Source: Planctomycetota bacterium (GTDB taxonomy: Bacteria; Planctomycetota; B15-G4; JADJEK01). Taken from it: a stretch of 64,000 nt of DNA. Shown in pieces: positions 36,007 through 48,261 of the stretch. Each line of letters begins with the position of its first letter. Within the stretch, counting starts at the first letter, position 1. Position numbers and translations under genes: made by a program. Where the stretch lies: assembly GCA_016709145.1 (NCBI GenBank), contig JADJEK010000013.1:1-64000 (forward strand), given 5' to 3'. A model generated the notes under the pieces. The model ran no database searches. It was not told where the DNA came from and saw nothing but the letters and a program-made list of their open reading frames with translations.

Positions 36007-36339
36007 TCAGGCCTGGTCGAACAGCTTCAGGGCCATCGCGCCGTGCGCCGCCGCTCCGCCCGCCATCATCGATGCCGCGAGGAACGTCGATTCGACGACC
36101 TCTTGGCGCGTCGCGCCCGCGGCCTTCGCGCCCTTCGCGTGCGCTTCCATGCAGTACGGGCACTGCGTCGCGTGCGCGAGCGCGAGGCAGATCAGCTCGC
36201 GGTACTTCTTCGGGATCGCGCCGTCCTCCCGCGACGAGATCTTGTTCAGCTCGACCCACGCCTTGAACTCGACCGGCGCGAGTTCCTTCATCTGCTTCAT
36301 CAAGCCCATGTCGGCCGGGTCGTGATAGTGGTTCGTCAT
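36007..36339 (-). CDS. AhpD-like carboxymuconolactone decarboxylase family protein
   Basis: This 110-residue cytoplasmic protein has the AhpD redox motif CPYCMEAHAKGAKAAGA: two cysteines separated by two residues and a following His. The flanking YRELICLALAHATQ and VVESTFLAASMMAGGAAAHG helices match the CMD fold. Such proteins act as peroxide or disulfide reductases, usually as oligomers. An AAGG lies eleven bases before the ATG. It is 190 bases downstream of the broken fasciclin gene. Confidence 0.9.
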   Translation of the reverse strand: MTNHYHDPADMGLMKQMKELAPVEFKAWVELNKISSREDGAIPKKYRELICLALAHATQCPYCMEAHAKGAKAAGATRQEVVESTFLAASMMAGGAAAHGAMALKLFDQA

Positions 36340-36474
36340 CGGAGTTGCCTTTCGTGAGGGGGCGTGGATTCAACGCCTCGTCGCGCTCGAAGTCCACGCG
36401 CGAGTTCGAACCCGATGCGATGCCGGCGAGCGGCGGTGGTTTCGTGTCGCGTGAGATTCTCGCGGACACGACGA

Positions 36475-36504
36475 CACGACCGGACGATCGCTCGCCCGGT
36501 CGTG
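36475..36504 (-). terminator. Inverted repeat downstream of the fasciclin gene
   Basis: CACGACCGG (36475-36483) and CCGGTCGTG (36496-36504) form a 9-bp stem with a 12-base loop, 26 bases after the fasciclin stop. It may terminate that transcript before the AhpD-like gene. There is no T tract, so the role is inferred. Confidence 0.4.
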
Positions 36505-36529
36505 CACGTCGTGCGGGGCCGTGCGCAGC

Positions 36530-36905
36530 TCAGGCCTGCGGCAGCAGCACCTGATCGATGACGTGGATGAGACCGTTGCTGGCGTCGAGGTCGGCCGTCG
36601 ACACGTTCGCGCCGCCGACCATCACGTTGCCGTCCTTGCTCGTGATGCGCAGCGTCGAGCCTTGCAGCGTCTTCGCCTCGCCGGCTTCGACGGCCGTCCT
36701 GGCGTCGACGCGGCCCGAGACCACGTGGAGCTTCAGGATCGCGACGAGGCGGCCCTTGTTCTCGGGCTTCAGCACCTCTTCGACGATTCCCTTCGGCAGC
36801 GCCGCGAATGCGGCGTCGGTCGGCGCGAACACGGTGAACGGACCGTCGTTGCCGAGCGTCTCGGCGGACCGCGGCCGTCGCCATCACGTTGGCGAGCGCG
36901 TTCAT
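36530..36905 (-). pseudogene. Fasciclin (FAS1) domain protein, frameshifted and N-terminally reduced
   Basis: The C-terminal 100 codons give a clear FAS1 domain: FTVFAPTDAAFAALPKGIVEEVLKPENK, LHVVSGRVDA, VGGANVSTADLDASNGLIHVIDQVLLP. The best start is ATG 36905, preceded by AAGGAG at ideal spacing, but from there the frame reads MNALANVMATAAVRRDARQR and leaves the FAS1 frame. One shift near 36865-36885 would join it to SAETLGNDGPFTVFAPTD. The usual opening region (DIVDTAV...FKTL) is also missing, so a deletion of roughly 100 bases with a frameshift is likely. Without repair only a GTG near 36832 could start the rest. Confidence 0.7.
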
Positions 36906-37065
36906 GGGGTCTCCTTCATCGGAGGGTTGGGTGCATCGTGGATCGAGTTCGACGCGAGCGACGCCATGCGCCGCGAGTCGCTTCATCGTGAGGATCGAAC
37001 GGCGTCCGCGATCGGATGGAGGAGTTCGCGGAGATCGTGGTGAGGCGTGGACAGCCACGCTGCCC

Positions 37066-40170
<3,105 letters not shown>

Positions 40171-40174
40171 GACG

Positions 40175-41689
40175 TCACCCGAGCTCGCCGTGCAAGAACC
40201 AGCGCCGACGCTTCGTGTCGAGGTAGACCCACAGCACGTCGCCGCGCAGCGTGTGGACGTAGACGTACTCGCGCTCGATCTCGCGGGCCCACCAACCGCC
40301 CGAGACCACGTAGGGTCCGTCGCACTTCACGACCGCGCCCTGCTGCAAGTCATGCACGATCCAGCCGTCGTCGTGCTGATGACGCCGCGGCGGCGACAAC
40401 GGCACCGGCGCGGTCAGGACGCGTCGGATCGCGCGATGCTCGAGCATCGGTGTCGGCGCCGGAACGGCGAGGCGGTCGATCGGCTCGAACTGGAAGCTCG
40501 CTTCGGGCAGATGGCCTTCGCGCAACGCGACGCGACGCACTGCACCGTCGCCGAACCGGCTGCGCACGAGCGCGAGCGCGCGCGTGCCGGCTTCGAGATC
40601 GCGCGTGGCGTGGTCCTTGAACAACGCGAGCGTCTCGGCGCGCGCGGGGACCGTCGTCGCTTCGACGACGATCTCCTCGATGCCGCCGCGGGTTTCCGCG
40701 GGCGGCGTGCGTTCGAAATGCAACGTCGCGAGCTGCAGCAGCAAGTGCACGTCGAGCGTCGGCTGCGCCGGCTGCAGCGTCGCGATCACGGGTTCGGGCC
40801 CGCCGCGTTCGGGCTTCAGCGCGAGCGTGAACGACGCCAACGCGTGATCGCGTGCCGCGAAGGTCTCGATCAACGCTTCGAGAACCTGCTTCAGCACGAA
40901 CAGGATGCTGCTCGTGTCGTAGACCGGCAGGTCGAACACGATGCGCTTGCGCGCGGGCTCATGCAGCGTGATCGGGCGCAGCGGCTCGAACACGCGATCG
41001 TGCGCGAAGTCATGCAGCAGCGCGGCCTCGGCGCCGAAGCGCGCGCGCACGCCGGACGGCGGCAAGGCCGCGAACGCGCCGACCGTGGCGATGCCGAGCT
41101 GGGCCAGCCGATCGCGCAACGCGGCCGGCAGCGCCAATCGCGAGAGCGGCGCGCGCTGGACGAACGCGTGCTCGGCCTCGGCGGTGGCGAACACGTGCGT
41201 GGCCTTGCGCGCGGCGACCTGCATCTGCGCGGTCGCGAACGCGCCGAAGCGCGTGAAGCCGACCGCGGCGACCGCGGTCCAGCGCTCCGCGCGCAACGCG
41301 TCGACGAGGCGCGTGGCCCAGCGCTCGAGCGACGGCTCGAGCCAAGCCAGACCGCTCGCGTCGACGAAGAACGTGCCGGGTCGTTCGCGCATGGGCTCGA
41401 CGCGCGGCGAGAACGCGGTCAGCGCGCGCGCGATCGCTTCGACCTGGGTGTCGAGCTCACGCGGTTCGATCGCCGCCGCATGCAGATCGACGCTGAGCCC
41501 GAACGCCGCCGCGTAGCGCTGGCCCGGCAGGATGCCGAGCTTGCGCGCGGGTTCGTTGACGAACAGCAGGACTCCCTGCGGATGATCGCGATCGACGACG
41601 GCAGCCGGACCGCGAGCCCACTCCGGCCGCGCGCGTAGCAGGAGCTGGATCGGCAGTTCGGGGACGTCGATGCAGGCGAGGCGAGGCAC
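40175..41689 (-). CDS. imuB: ImuB, catalytically reduced Y-family polymerase protein
   Basis: The 504-residue protein is the Y-family-like hub of the DnaE2 mutasome. It opens with LACIDVPELPIQLLLR and has PQGVLLFVNEPARKLGILPGQRYAAA and GTFFVDASGLAWLEPSLERWA, but lacks the DE catalytic pair expected of an active Y-family polymerase, as known for ImuB. The central HhH-like part has PAALRDRLAQLGIATVGAFAALP. The C-terminal tail ends WFLHGELG. The GTG at 41689 is chosen because GGGAGAGA is nearby and the LexA box lies 77 bases upstream; longer frames would run through the operator. Confidence 0.88.
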   Translation of the reverse strand: MPRLACIDVPELPIQLLLRARPEWARGPAAVVDRDHPQGVLLFVNEPARKLGILPGQRYAAAFGLSVDLHAAAIEPRELDTQVEAIARALTAFSPRVEPMRERPGTFFVDASGLAWLEPSLERWATRLVDALRAERWTAVAAVGFTRFGAFATAQMQVAARKATHVFATAEAEHAFVQRAPLSRLALPAALRDRLAQLGIATVGAFAALPPSGVRARFGAEAALLHDFAHDRVFEPLRPITLHEPARKRIVFDLPVYDTSSILFVLKQVLEALIETFAARDHALASFTLALKPERGGPEPVIATLQPAQPTLDVHLLLQLATLHFERTPPAETRGGIEEIVVEATTVPARAETLALFKDHATRDLEAGTRALALVRSRFGDGAVRRVALREGHLPEASFQFEPIDRLAVPAPTPMLEHRAIRRVLTAPVPLSPPRRHQHDDGWIVHDLQQGAVVKCDGPYVVSGGWWAREIEREYVYVHTLRGDVLWVYLDTKRRRWFLHGELG

Positions 41690-41765
41690 GGACTCTCTCC
41701 CGTCCCGGGATGAACCCCCGGGAACCACCCCAAGGGGGCCCGCCGGGAGGGAGAGTTTAGGGGGC

Positions 41766-41780
41766 GAACGAAAGGCGAAC
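41766..41780. promoter_or_regulatory. Predicted LexA box of imuB-dnaE2
   Basis: The sequence GAACGAAAGGCGAAC matches GAAC-N7-GAAC exactly, with a preceding C (CGAACGAAAGGCGAAC). It lies 77 bases before the imuB start. It matches the sites before lexA and imuA in the same window, so LexA control of the mutasome is a strong inference. Confidence 0.75.
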
Positions 41781-41788
41781 AGTGGATT

Positions 41789-41855
41789 TCGCGGGAGAGG
41801 GACGACGAGGGACGCGAGGGACGAGAGGGACGACGAGGGACGACAGGGACGCGAA
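41789..41855. repeat. Purine-rich minisatellite
   Basis: Tandem, imperfect units of about ten bases (GGGACGACGA, GGGACGCGA, GGGACGAGA) repeat six to seven times. One strand is almost free of T. It separates the LexA box from the REP-like hairpin and shows no coding pattern. Confidence 0.6.
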
Positions 41856-41862
41856 GCGTTCA

Positions 41863-41891
41863 GGGACTGACCCCGCATCGGGGTCTGTCCC
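41863..41891. repeat. REP-like hairpin with GGGGTCTGTCCC core
   Basis: GGGAC and GTCCC pair at the base, a T-T mismatch follows, then GACCCC pairs with GGGGTC around a 5-base loop (GCATC). The core resembles the palindromes at 35811-35994 and the GGGGACAGAT direct repeats at 48445-48465. Confidence 0.55.
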
Positions 41892-42080
41892 CGTCATGCG
41901 TTCGCGTTCCGTCGCTAGGGACGCGAGGCAACCAGCCGACTGACCGTCTCGTCGGGTTCGATGCACGATGGATCGCCGCGTCGCGGGGACGAAGATCGGA
42001 TGCCGGCGTTACGCTCCCGTCCCGGTTCGAATCCGACGCGACCATCGAACGATCGTGATGCGGCAAAGGAACGATGGAGC

Positions 42081-43088
42081 ATGATCCAGATCTGCACCTC
42101 ATCCGCGACCAAGGGACTTCCCGGCGCGACGCGCGTCATTGCGATGCGGGCGTTCCTCGCGCTGTGGGTCGCCTGTGGAGCTGGATGCGCGCCCTCACCG
42201 AATGACGACGTGCGCGCTCCGTCGGCGGTGACGGACGTCGAGCGCGCGATCATCGAGGGGCGAGTTCGTTCGCACCTGAACCTGACCTCGGACGCGGTGC
42301 TCGGTCCCGCCGAGTTCGCTCGCGTCACCGAACTGAACCTCCAGCACGAGCCGATCACCGACGCCGGAGTGGCATGGTTGGCCGACGCCGCCACGGGCTT
42401 GGACGGGCTGACCACGCTGTACCTCTGCGGCACACAGGTGACCGATGCGGGGTTGCGAGAGCTCGCGAGCGCCCATTCGGGACTGACGCGACTGACGAGT
42501 TTGGATTTGCGGAGTACGCAGGTGACCGACGCCGGCGTGACCGACATGGCCCATACCGACTCGGGCCTGGGAGGGCTGACGACGCTGGACCTCAGCTTCA
42601 CGTCGGTGACGGACGCGGGTTTGAACAGCTTGGCTCGCACGGGCACCGGCGTGCGCGGGCTGACGACGCTGGGACTTGCGAGCACCAGGGTGGCGGACGC
42701 CGGGATGAAGGCGCTGGCTCACGAGGACACGGGATTGAAAGGGCTGAAGACGCTGAACCTCGCGTTCACGCTCGTTTCGGACGCGGGAGTGAAGGAACTC
42801 GTCCACGCGGACACAGGCCTCGGCGAACTCCAGTCGCTGTGGCTCTATGGCACGGCGGTGACGGACGCGGGGGTGAAGCACCTGGCTCGCGGGGACACAG
42901 GCCTGACGGGTCTGACGACCCTGGACCTCGGCGGCACGACGGTGACGGATGCGGGAGCGTTGGACATGGCTCGTGCCGACACGGGCCTGAAGCGGCTGAC
43001 CTGGCTGGGCTTCGCCGACACGCAGGTGACCGACGCGGGTGTCGACGTCACGAAGGCACGCTGGCCGGGGATCCAGGTCAATCGCTGA
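42081..43088 (+). CDS. Leucine-rich-repeat (RNI-like) protein, probable lipoprotein
   Basis: The 335-residue protein has a hydrophobic segment ending in a possible lipobox (FLALWVACGAGC), then seven to eight LRRs of about 30-34 residues with the pattern TGLxxLTTLxLxxTxVTDAGV. Each repeat starts with a helix (LARGDTGLTGL) and turns through TxVTDAG, as in the ribonuclease-inhibitor-like LRR of planctomycetes. It is probably an exported binding scaffold. ATG 42081 has GGAG four bases upstream; ATG 42144 would shorten the n-region and is an alternative start. Confidence 0.8.
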   Translation: MIQICTSSATKGLPGATRVIAMRAFLALWVACGAGCAPSPNDDVRAPSAVTDVERAIIEGRVRSHLNLTSDAVLGPAEFARVTELNLQHEPITDAGVAWLADAATGLDGLTTLYLCGTQVTDAGLRELASAHSGLTRLTSLDLRSTQVTDAGVTDMAHTDSGLGGLTTLDLSFTSVTDAGLNSLARTGTGVRGLTTLGLASTRVADAGMKALAHEDTGLKGLKTLNLAFTLVSDAGVKELVHADTGLGELQSLWLYGTAVTDAGVKHLARGDTGLTGLTTLDLGGTTVTDAGALDMARADTGLKRLTWLGFADTQVTDAGVDVTKARWPGIQVNR

Positions 43089-43139
43089 GCCGGATCCGGC
43101 GACACCTCCGGCTGTTCCGTAGTCCCCGCCTCATGCAAC

Positions 43140-43180
43140 GGACGCGGCCCCGACCATCTCCGATGGCCGGGGCCGCGTCC
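43140..43180. terminator. Strong bidirectional terminator between convergent genes
   Basis: GGACGCGGCCCCG (43140-43152) and CGGGGCCGCGTCC (43168-43180) form a perfect 13-bp stem, extended inside by CCAT/ATGG. It lies between the end of the LRR gene (43088) and the end of the subtilase gene (43204), and can serve both. A 12-base palindrome GCCGGATCCGGC lies just after the LRR stop. Confidence 0.8.
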
Positions 43181-43203
43181 TCTCAACTCGATTGCCTACC
43201 GCC

Positions 43204-46200
43204 TCACAGCCCGGCGATCACCATCGTCGCGCCCTTCGTCGTCACGACGCTCGCTGCCGGATCGCCACCGAGCAACCACTGGAAGTGGAGCGGGATGCCG
43301 ACCGCGGCCGGCTCGTTCGGGATGACCGCGGGAATCGTGAACAGCGGGCCCGACACCAGCAGCAGGTCGAGCGAGATGTTCACGAAGCACCCGCTGTTCG
43401 GGATCGCGAGCGGCAGGGGTGTGCCCGACCAGTTCGTCTTCGAGATGCCGAGGTACAGCAGGCCCGTCGTCGCCAGCGTGTTCTCGACCCTGAACGTGAT
43501 CGCTTGGTTCAGGCCCGGGATGCCGTCGATGCTGAACTTCGGCTCGCCGAGCTGACCCGCGCACGCCTGGCCGAAGTACGACACCTCGATGTAGCGGAAG
43601 ATCGAGTCGCTGGCGGTCATCACGTTGCCCGCGAGATCCTCGACTTGCACCGTCACCGTGCGCGTGCCGAAGCTCGTCGAACCGCCGTTGCTGGTCAGGT
43701 TCCACGACTTCGTCGCCGCGTACGGTTCCCACGCCGAGAAGAACCCGCCGTCGTTCTGGAACCGCATGCGGTTCAGGCCCGACGTCGCGTTGCTCGCCGC
43801 GATCTGCACCTGGACCGTCGAGATCGTCGTCGTCGCCGCGCCGTTGTCGAGTGTGACCGACGAGATCACCGGCGTGCCGGTGTCGACGAGGAACGGACCG
43901 AGGTGAACCACCGGACCGAGGTTGCCGGCCACGTCACGCGCACGGACGTGGAACCACCAACCGTTCGGCGACGACGTCGCGTTGACCGTCTTCGTCGTCG
44001 AGATCGTGTCGACCGAGCCGACCGGGATCGACAGCGGCGACTGCGTCAGCGACGTCACGTAGCCGGCCATGCCCGACAGAGCGTCGGTCGCCGCGGTCCA
44101 CGTGAACGTCATCGAGGTCGCTTGCGACCACGCGTTCACCGTGTGCGTCGTCGACGTCACGTTCGTCGGAGTCGTCGGCGCGACCGGGTCGATCTTGTAC
44201 GGACCGGCCGTCAGCCACGCGTCGTCGGCATTGCCCGCGGCGTCGATCGAGCGCAGCGTGAAGAAGATCGACGATCCGCCGGTCGTGTTCAGCGTCGTCG
44301 ACGTCGTCGGCCCGATCGTCGGCGTGCTTCCCGGCGCGAGCGCGATGAAGAACGACAACTGATGCGCGTAGCCGCCGATGCCGGAATGCGCGTCCGTCGC
44401 CGCCGTCCAGTTGAACGTGATGTTCGGATTGACCGACCACACGTTCGTCGCGTGCGTGCTCGACGTCAGGTTGGCGGCCGGGTTCGGCAGATCGAGGTCG
44501 ATCTTGAACGGGCCGACCGACGCGAACGAGCCGCTCCAGTTGCCGGCGTTGTCGACGGACTTGATGTTGAACCACCGCGACGCGGTCGTGCTCGCGATCG
44601 TCTCCGACCAGCTCGACACGTTCTCGATGTCCTTCGTGTTGCCCGGCGCCGACGACGTCGACGTCGCGAACACGCCGTAGCCGTCGACTCCCGACAGCGC
44701 GTCGGACGCCAGCGACCACGTGTACGTGATCGACGGATCCTTCGACCACACGTTCACCGCGTGCGTCGACGAACCGAGGTTCGTCGGCAGGCCGGGCGCC
44801 GTGCCGTCGACGGTGATCGTCGTGGTGTCGGTCTCCTGGACCCAGTTGTCCGAGCGCGCCTGGGTCGTCCACGTCTTCGTGCCTTCGGTCGCGTAGCGCA
44901 CCGTCCACTTCGCCGCGCGCGAGTTGTCGTGGATCACGTTGCCGAGCAACAGGTCGAAGCCGGGATCGGATCCGTTGTTGGTCGTCAGGTTCGTGACCAC
45001 GCCGTCCTCGAGCGTCGTCGTCGCGTTCTGCAGGCTCGCACCGACGTGGCTCGTCGTGTCGAGATACACCGCCGAACCGATGAACGACGGGTTCGTCACG
45101 GTGGCCGTGATCTGCACGTCTTCGTTCGGCTGCACGTAGTTCGCGTTCTTCGTCAGCGTCAGCGTGCCGTCCGGCGTCGTGTCGCCGTAGATCACGTTGA
45201 CGTTGATGCTCATCTTCGCGACGCCGGACAGGCCGACGCTCGCGGGCCACGTCTTCCAGCGGTACGTGCCGGCGGGCGGGTTGTCGACGATGCGGATCTC
45301 GGTGTTGTCGACGTCGCTCTGCTGCGCGACGTATTCGCCGGCGTTGCCGGCCGCGTCGAACGGCGCGCGGTCGACGTAGAGGTCGAAGTCGTTGACGAGC
45401 GCCTGGCTCGCGCCGGCCGACGCCGCGGGCTCTTTGTAGTGCATCACGATGACGAGGCGCGTCGCGCCGGCGTCGACCGTGAAGTCACCGGACTGGAATC
45501 CGGCCGATCCCTGCGCGAAGCCCCAGTTCAGCAGCAGCGCTTCGCTGTCGGGGAAGTGCGCGCGGTACGCGTCGATGCGGCCTGCGCCGTAGTTGTCGAG
45601 GTTCGCGTCGCTCGGCGACGTGTAGACCTGGTTGTCCTTCGTCGTCGCCGTGCCCATCATCAGCGCCGACAAGCGAGCCGGCTCGTAGCGCACGAACGAG
45701 TAGTGATCGACGAGCTGCGACGCGACCCCGGTGACGTGCGGCGCGGCCATGCTCGTGCCCGACTTCGACGTGTAGCCGTCGAGGTCGTTCGAGTTCACCG
45801 ACAGGATCGACGTGCCGGGCGCGCAGACGTTCGGCTTCCAACGACCGTCACCGCACGGGCCGCGGCCCGAGCTGTTCGCGTTGTTGCCGGGGTCGCCGGT
45901 CGAGCCGAGGAAATCGGACACGCTGCCGACCGTCAGGTTGTTCTTCGCGGAGCCCTGCTGCGACACCGTTCCGGGGCTCGGGCCCCAGTTGTGCGCGATG
46001 AAGATGTGCTGCTGGTCCTGCGACCAGATCTCGTCGTCGACCGCGCGCGCGTCGGCTTCGGTGCCGATCCACGGGTTCGGCGAGCCGGCATAGCTGCCCC
46101 ACGAGTGGTTGATGACGTGCGGCGGGCCGGACACGTTGTTGTTCGAGTCCGTCACGTTGCCGCGCATCGTGCCGAAGATCGTCGCCAACGACGACGTCGT

Positions 46201-47505
46201 GTTCCAGCCGCAGGGATCGCCCGGCTCTTGGTCGTAGATCTTCGTGCTGCGGAAGCGCTTCGTCGGCAGCGAGCCGAGTCGGTACGCGGCGCCGCGGAAG
46301 CGCACGTTCGCCGTGGGCGGGTCCGCGAGGATCGTGCCGATGCAGTGCGAGCCGTGGCCGCACGAGTCCTCGAAGTTGCCGTCGGCGTTCGTCGTCAGGT
46401 CGAAGCCCCACGAGTAGTGCGACGTCAGCGCCTCGTGCGAAATCTCCATGCCGGAGTCGACGATGCCCGTGATCGCCGCGCCGTTCGTGCCGCCGTCGTA
46501 GAACTGGCGCGTGTAGTCGGCGTTGATCATCGGCATCGACTCTTCGTGGCCGAGCGTCGCCGGCACTTCGCCTTCGACGAACAGCACGAAGTCCTGCGCG
46601 ATCAGGTCGCTGATCCGCTCGGGCGCGGCGCGCACGCGGAACGCGCGGATCGAGTCGACGTACTCGACGACTTCGGCGCCGAGCGCGACGAGGCGAGCTT
46701 CCTGCCAGCCGCGGCTCTGCCACCGCAGCGCCGACGACGCTTCGGGCGTCAGCTCGAGTTCACCGATGCCCGGATCGTGCGTTTCGACGCGACCGACGCG
46801 CTCGAACGTCGAGGCCGCGTCGAGGTCGGACTCGAACACGTTGACGTACAGCGCCATGGGTTCCGCGCTCGGCGCGGTCACCAGCTGCGCTTGCAGGTTC
46901 GGATGCAGCTTCTGCCACGGATCGGCGACGCCGACCCAACGCACGAACGGCAGTGCGGCGACGCTCGTGACCGACTCGAGCGGCAGCGCGACCTTGAGGC
47001 AGGCCCACGGATGCGTGCCGAGCGTCTTGCAGCCGAGTTCTTGCAACTGCGCGTCGCGTTCGGTCGTCAGGCGCTTGCTCAGCATCACGAAGGCGTAGAC
47101 GACCGCGTTCGGGCGGCCGTCCTGACCGAGCTGGTCGATCGCCGCGAGCAGGCGCGGATCGATCGTCTCGTCGGGGCTCGGCGTCTTCGTGCCGGCCGCG
47201 AAGCCGAGCCAGAATCGATCGCTTTGCGCCGCGTCGGAGCGCGAGTCGCCGGTGCGGCTCGCGAGTGTCGTGCCCTTGCCGGGGTAGGGCAGCTCGTCGC
47301 CGAGGTCGACGGGCGTGAACGTGCCGGCACCTTGATCGATCGGCTGTCCGTTGGCGTTGGCGTCGGGCAGCGGATGCGCCTTGGGCTCACCGGTCGGGTG
47401 GTTCGGGGCGACGGGTGTCTGCGCCGTGGTGACGGTGCAGATCGAAGCGAACGTCAGCAGCGCGGCAGCGAGCGTCGTCGAGCGCGCGGAGAACGAGAGA
47501 AGCAT
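43204..47505 (-). CDS. Secreted subtilisin-like serine protease (S8) with Ig-like repeats and C-terminal beta module
   Basis: The 1433-residue protein has a signal peptide (residues about 1-32, ending TVTTAQ), an N-terminal propeptide-like region with weak repeats, and an S8 domain with Asp in GIVDSGMEIS (about residue 348), His in GHGSHCIG (about 383) and Ser in SGTSMAAPHVTG (about 583). After a beta-sandwich domain come about four repeats of ~100 residues with the pattern SSTHAVNVWSxDPSITYTWxxAxDALSGxxGY, probably Ig-like. The final ~115 residues resemble the common C-terminal module. It is a cell-surface or secreted protease. ATG 47505 has GGAG about 12 bases upstream and begins the signal peptide. 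Confidence 0.9.
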   Translation of the reverse strand: MLLSFSARSTTLAAALLTFASICTVTTAQTPVAPNHPTGEPKAHPLPDANANGQPIDQGAGTFTPVDLGDELPYPGKGTTLASRTGDSRSDAAQSDRFWLGFAAGTKTPSPDETIDPRLLAAIDQLGQDGRPNAVVYAFVMLSKRLTTERDAQLQELGCKTLGTHPWACLKVALPLESVTSVAALPFVRWVGVADPWQKLHPNLQAQLVTAPSAEPMALYVNVFESDLDAASTFERVGRVETHDPGIGELELTPEASSALRWQSRGWQEARLVALGAEVVEYVDSIRAFRVRAAPERISDLIAQDFVLFVEGEVPATLGHEESMPMINADYTRQFYDGGTNGAAITGIVDSGMEISHEALTSHYSWGFDLTTNADGNFEDSCGHGSHCIGTILADPPTANVRFRGAAYRLGSLPTKRFRSTKIYDQEPGDPCGWNTTSSLATIFGTMRGNVTDSNNNVSGPPHVINHSWGSYAGSPNPWIGTEADARAVDDEIWSQDQQHIFIAHNWGPSPGTVSQQGSAKNNLTVGSVSDFLGSTGDPGNNANSSGRGPCGDGRWKPNVCAPGTSILSVNSNDLDGYTSKSGTSMAAPHVTGVASQLVDHYSFVRYEPARLSALMMGTATTKDNQVYTSPSDANLDNYGAGRIDAYRAHFPDSEALLLNWGFAQGSAGFQSGDFTVDAGATRLVIVMHYKEPAASAGASQALVNDFDLYVDRAPFDAAGNAGEYVAQQSDVDNTEIRIVDNPPAGTYRWKTWPASVGLSGVAKMSINVNVIYGDTTPDGTLTLTKNANYVQPNEDVQITATVTNPSFIGSAVYLDTTSHVGASLQNATTTLEDGVVTNLTTNNGSDPGFDLLLGNVIHDNSRAAKWTVRYATEGTKTWTTQARSDNWVQETDTTTITVDGTAPGLPTNLGSSTHAVNVWSKDPSITYTWSLASDALSGVDGYGVFATSTSSAPGNTKDIENVSSWSETIASTTASRWFNIKSVDNAGNWSGSFASVGPFKIDLDLPNPAANLTSSTHATNVWSVNPNITFNWTAATDAHSGIGGYAHQLSFFIALAPGSTPTIGPTTSTTLNTTGGSSIFFTLRSIDAAGNADDAWLTAGPYKIDPVAPTTPTNVTSTTHTVNAWSQATSMTFTWTAATDALSGMAGYVTSLTQSPLSIPVGSVDTISTTKTVNATSSPNGWWFHVRARDVAGNLGPVVHLGPFLVDTGTPVISSVTLDNGAATTTISTVQVQIAASNATSGLNRMRFQNDGGFFSAWEPYAATKSWNLTSNGGSTSFGTRTVTVQVEDLAGNVMTASDSIFRYIEVSYFGQACAGQLGEPKFSIDGIPGLNQAITFRVENTLATTGLLYLGISKTNWSGTPLPLAIPNSGCFVNISLDLLLVSGPLFTIPAVIPNEPAAVGIPLHFQWLLGGDPAASVVTTKGATMVIAGL

Positions 47506-47643
47506 CAGCGGATGACTCCTGGATCCGTGGACGACGCGACTCCGCGGGACGAAATGCGGAGCTTCGGGTCGATCGCGTCCAGGGCATCCGGGGAGCGGCG
47601 CGGTCGTCACGCGGATTTCGCGACTCTCGCACCCTGCGACGCG

Positions 47644-48231
47644 TCACCGCAGCCCGGGCGGGCCGCGCAACAGCTCGCTGTGTTCCCACCCGGGACCGCG
47701 ATGCTTGTCCTTCAGCGCGCGGACGCCGCACAGCAGGCGGCCGTCCGGCTGACGCTTGCGCCAGGTCTCGACGCGCAAGGACACGAGCGAACTCAGCGAC
47801 GCGTCGCGCGGCGCTTTCTCGGTCAGGCAGACGATCGCGGAGCGGTGCTTCTGCGCGAGGCCGACCAGGCGCGATTGCAGCGGCATCGGCAGTTCGCCAT
47901 TCGTGCCGAGATCGAGCACGGCCAGGCCGAACGCGCCGGAGCGCAACAACAAGTCGGCGGCACGACCGGCGCTGCTCGCGTCGGGGACTCGGATGATCGG
48001 CAGAGCCGCGAGGTCGGCGCCGCTGTCGGCAGCATCCGGCGGGAAGAAGAAGCCGTCGGTGCAGGTGATCCAAGCCACCGGATCGCGCTTCTGCTGAGTC
48101 GCCAGGATCAACATGAACGCGGCGGCAAGGCGAGCGCCGCCGCAAACCTCGACCAGGCGCCCCGCCAACTCGAGGGGCGACCAAGCCGCGGAAGCGGGGG
48201 AGTGAAGAGCTCGTGGCGCGGAGGAGTCCAT
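47644..48231 (-). CDS. imuA: ImuA, RecA-like component of the DnaE2 mutasome
   Basis: This 195-residue protein resembles the RecA/SulA-like ImuA family: AAWSPLELAGRLVEVCGGARLAAAFMLI at the start, then AWITCTDGFFFPPDAADSGADLAALPIIRV, LLLRSGAFGLAVLDLG and LVGLAQKHRSAIVCLTEK, ending with a basic tail WRKRQPDGRLLCGVRALKDKHRGPGW. ImuA lacks a full Walker A, as seen here. The identification is supported by the SOS operator directly upstream and by imuB-dnaE2 in the same window. The ATG at 48231 has no obvious Shine-Dalgarno and lies only 15 bases after the operator. Confidence 0.75.
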   Translation of the reverse strand: MDSSAPRALHSPASAAWSPLELAGRLVEVCGGARLAAAFMLILATQQKRDPVAWITCTDGFFFPPDAADSGADLAALPIIRVPDASSAGRAADLLLRSGAFGLAVLDLGTNGELPMPLQSRLVGLAQKHRSAIVCLTEKAPRDASLSSLVSLRVETWRKRQPDGRLLCGVRALKDKHRGPGWEHSELLRGPPGLR

Positions 48232-48246
48232 CGCCGGGGAGTATAC

Positions 48247-48261
48247 GAACGAAAAACGAAC
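48247..48261. promoter_or_regulatory. Predicted LexA box of imuA
   Basis: GAACGAAAAACGAAC matches GAAC-N7-GAAC exactly. It ends 15-16 bases before the imuA ATG and would overlap its core promoter or early transcript, so LexA binding would block initiation. Confidence 0.7.

Larger units (their letters stand above)
41690..42080. other. Intergenic region upstream of imuB and the LRR gene
   Basis: The 391 bases between imuB and the leucine-rich-repeat gene hold the imuB LexA box (41766-41780), a purine-rich tandem repeat (about 41789-41855, units such as GGGACGACGA), a REP-like hairpin (41863-41891), and a stretch GGTTCGAATCC (42024-42034) that recalls a tRNA T-arm but does not fold as one. No gene is supported. 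The minisatellite unit is of about ten bases with variations. Confidence 0.6.

Noticed and set aside
36007..36339. AhpD-like protein as a second selenoprotein
   Set aside because: The redox motif is encoded with ordinary Cys codons (CPYC) and there is no in-frame TGA.
41789..41855. CRISPR-like array
   Set aside because: The units are about ten bases long, contiguous and imperfect with no spacers, so it is a minisatellite.
42024..42034. GGTTCGAATCC, similar to a tRNA T-arm, followed by CGACCA
   Set aside because: The flanking bases do not form a full 5-bp T-stem (two mismatches), and no anticodon arm, D-arm or acceptor partner is found upstream. It is best read as chance in the intergenic region.
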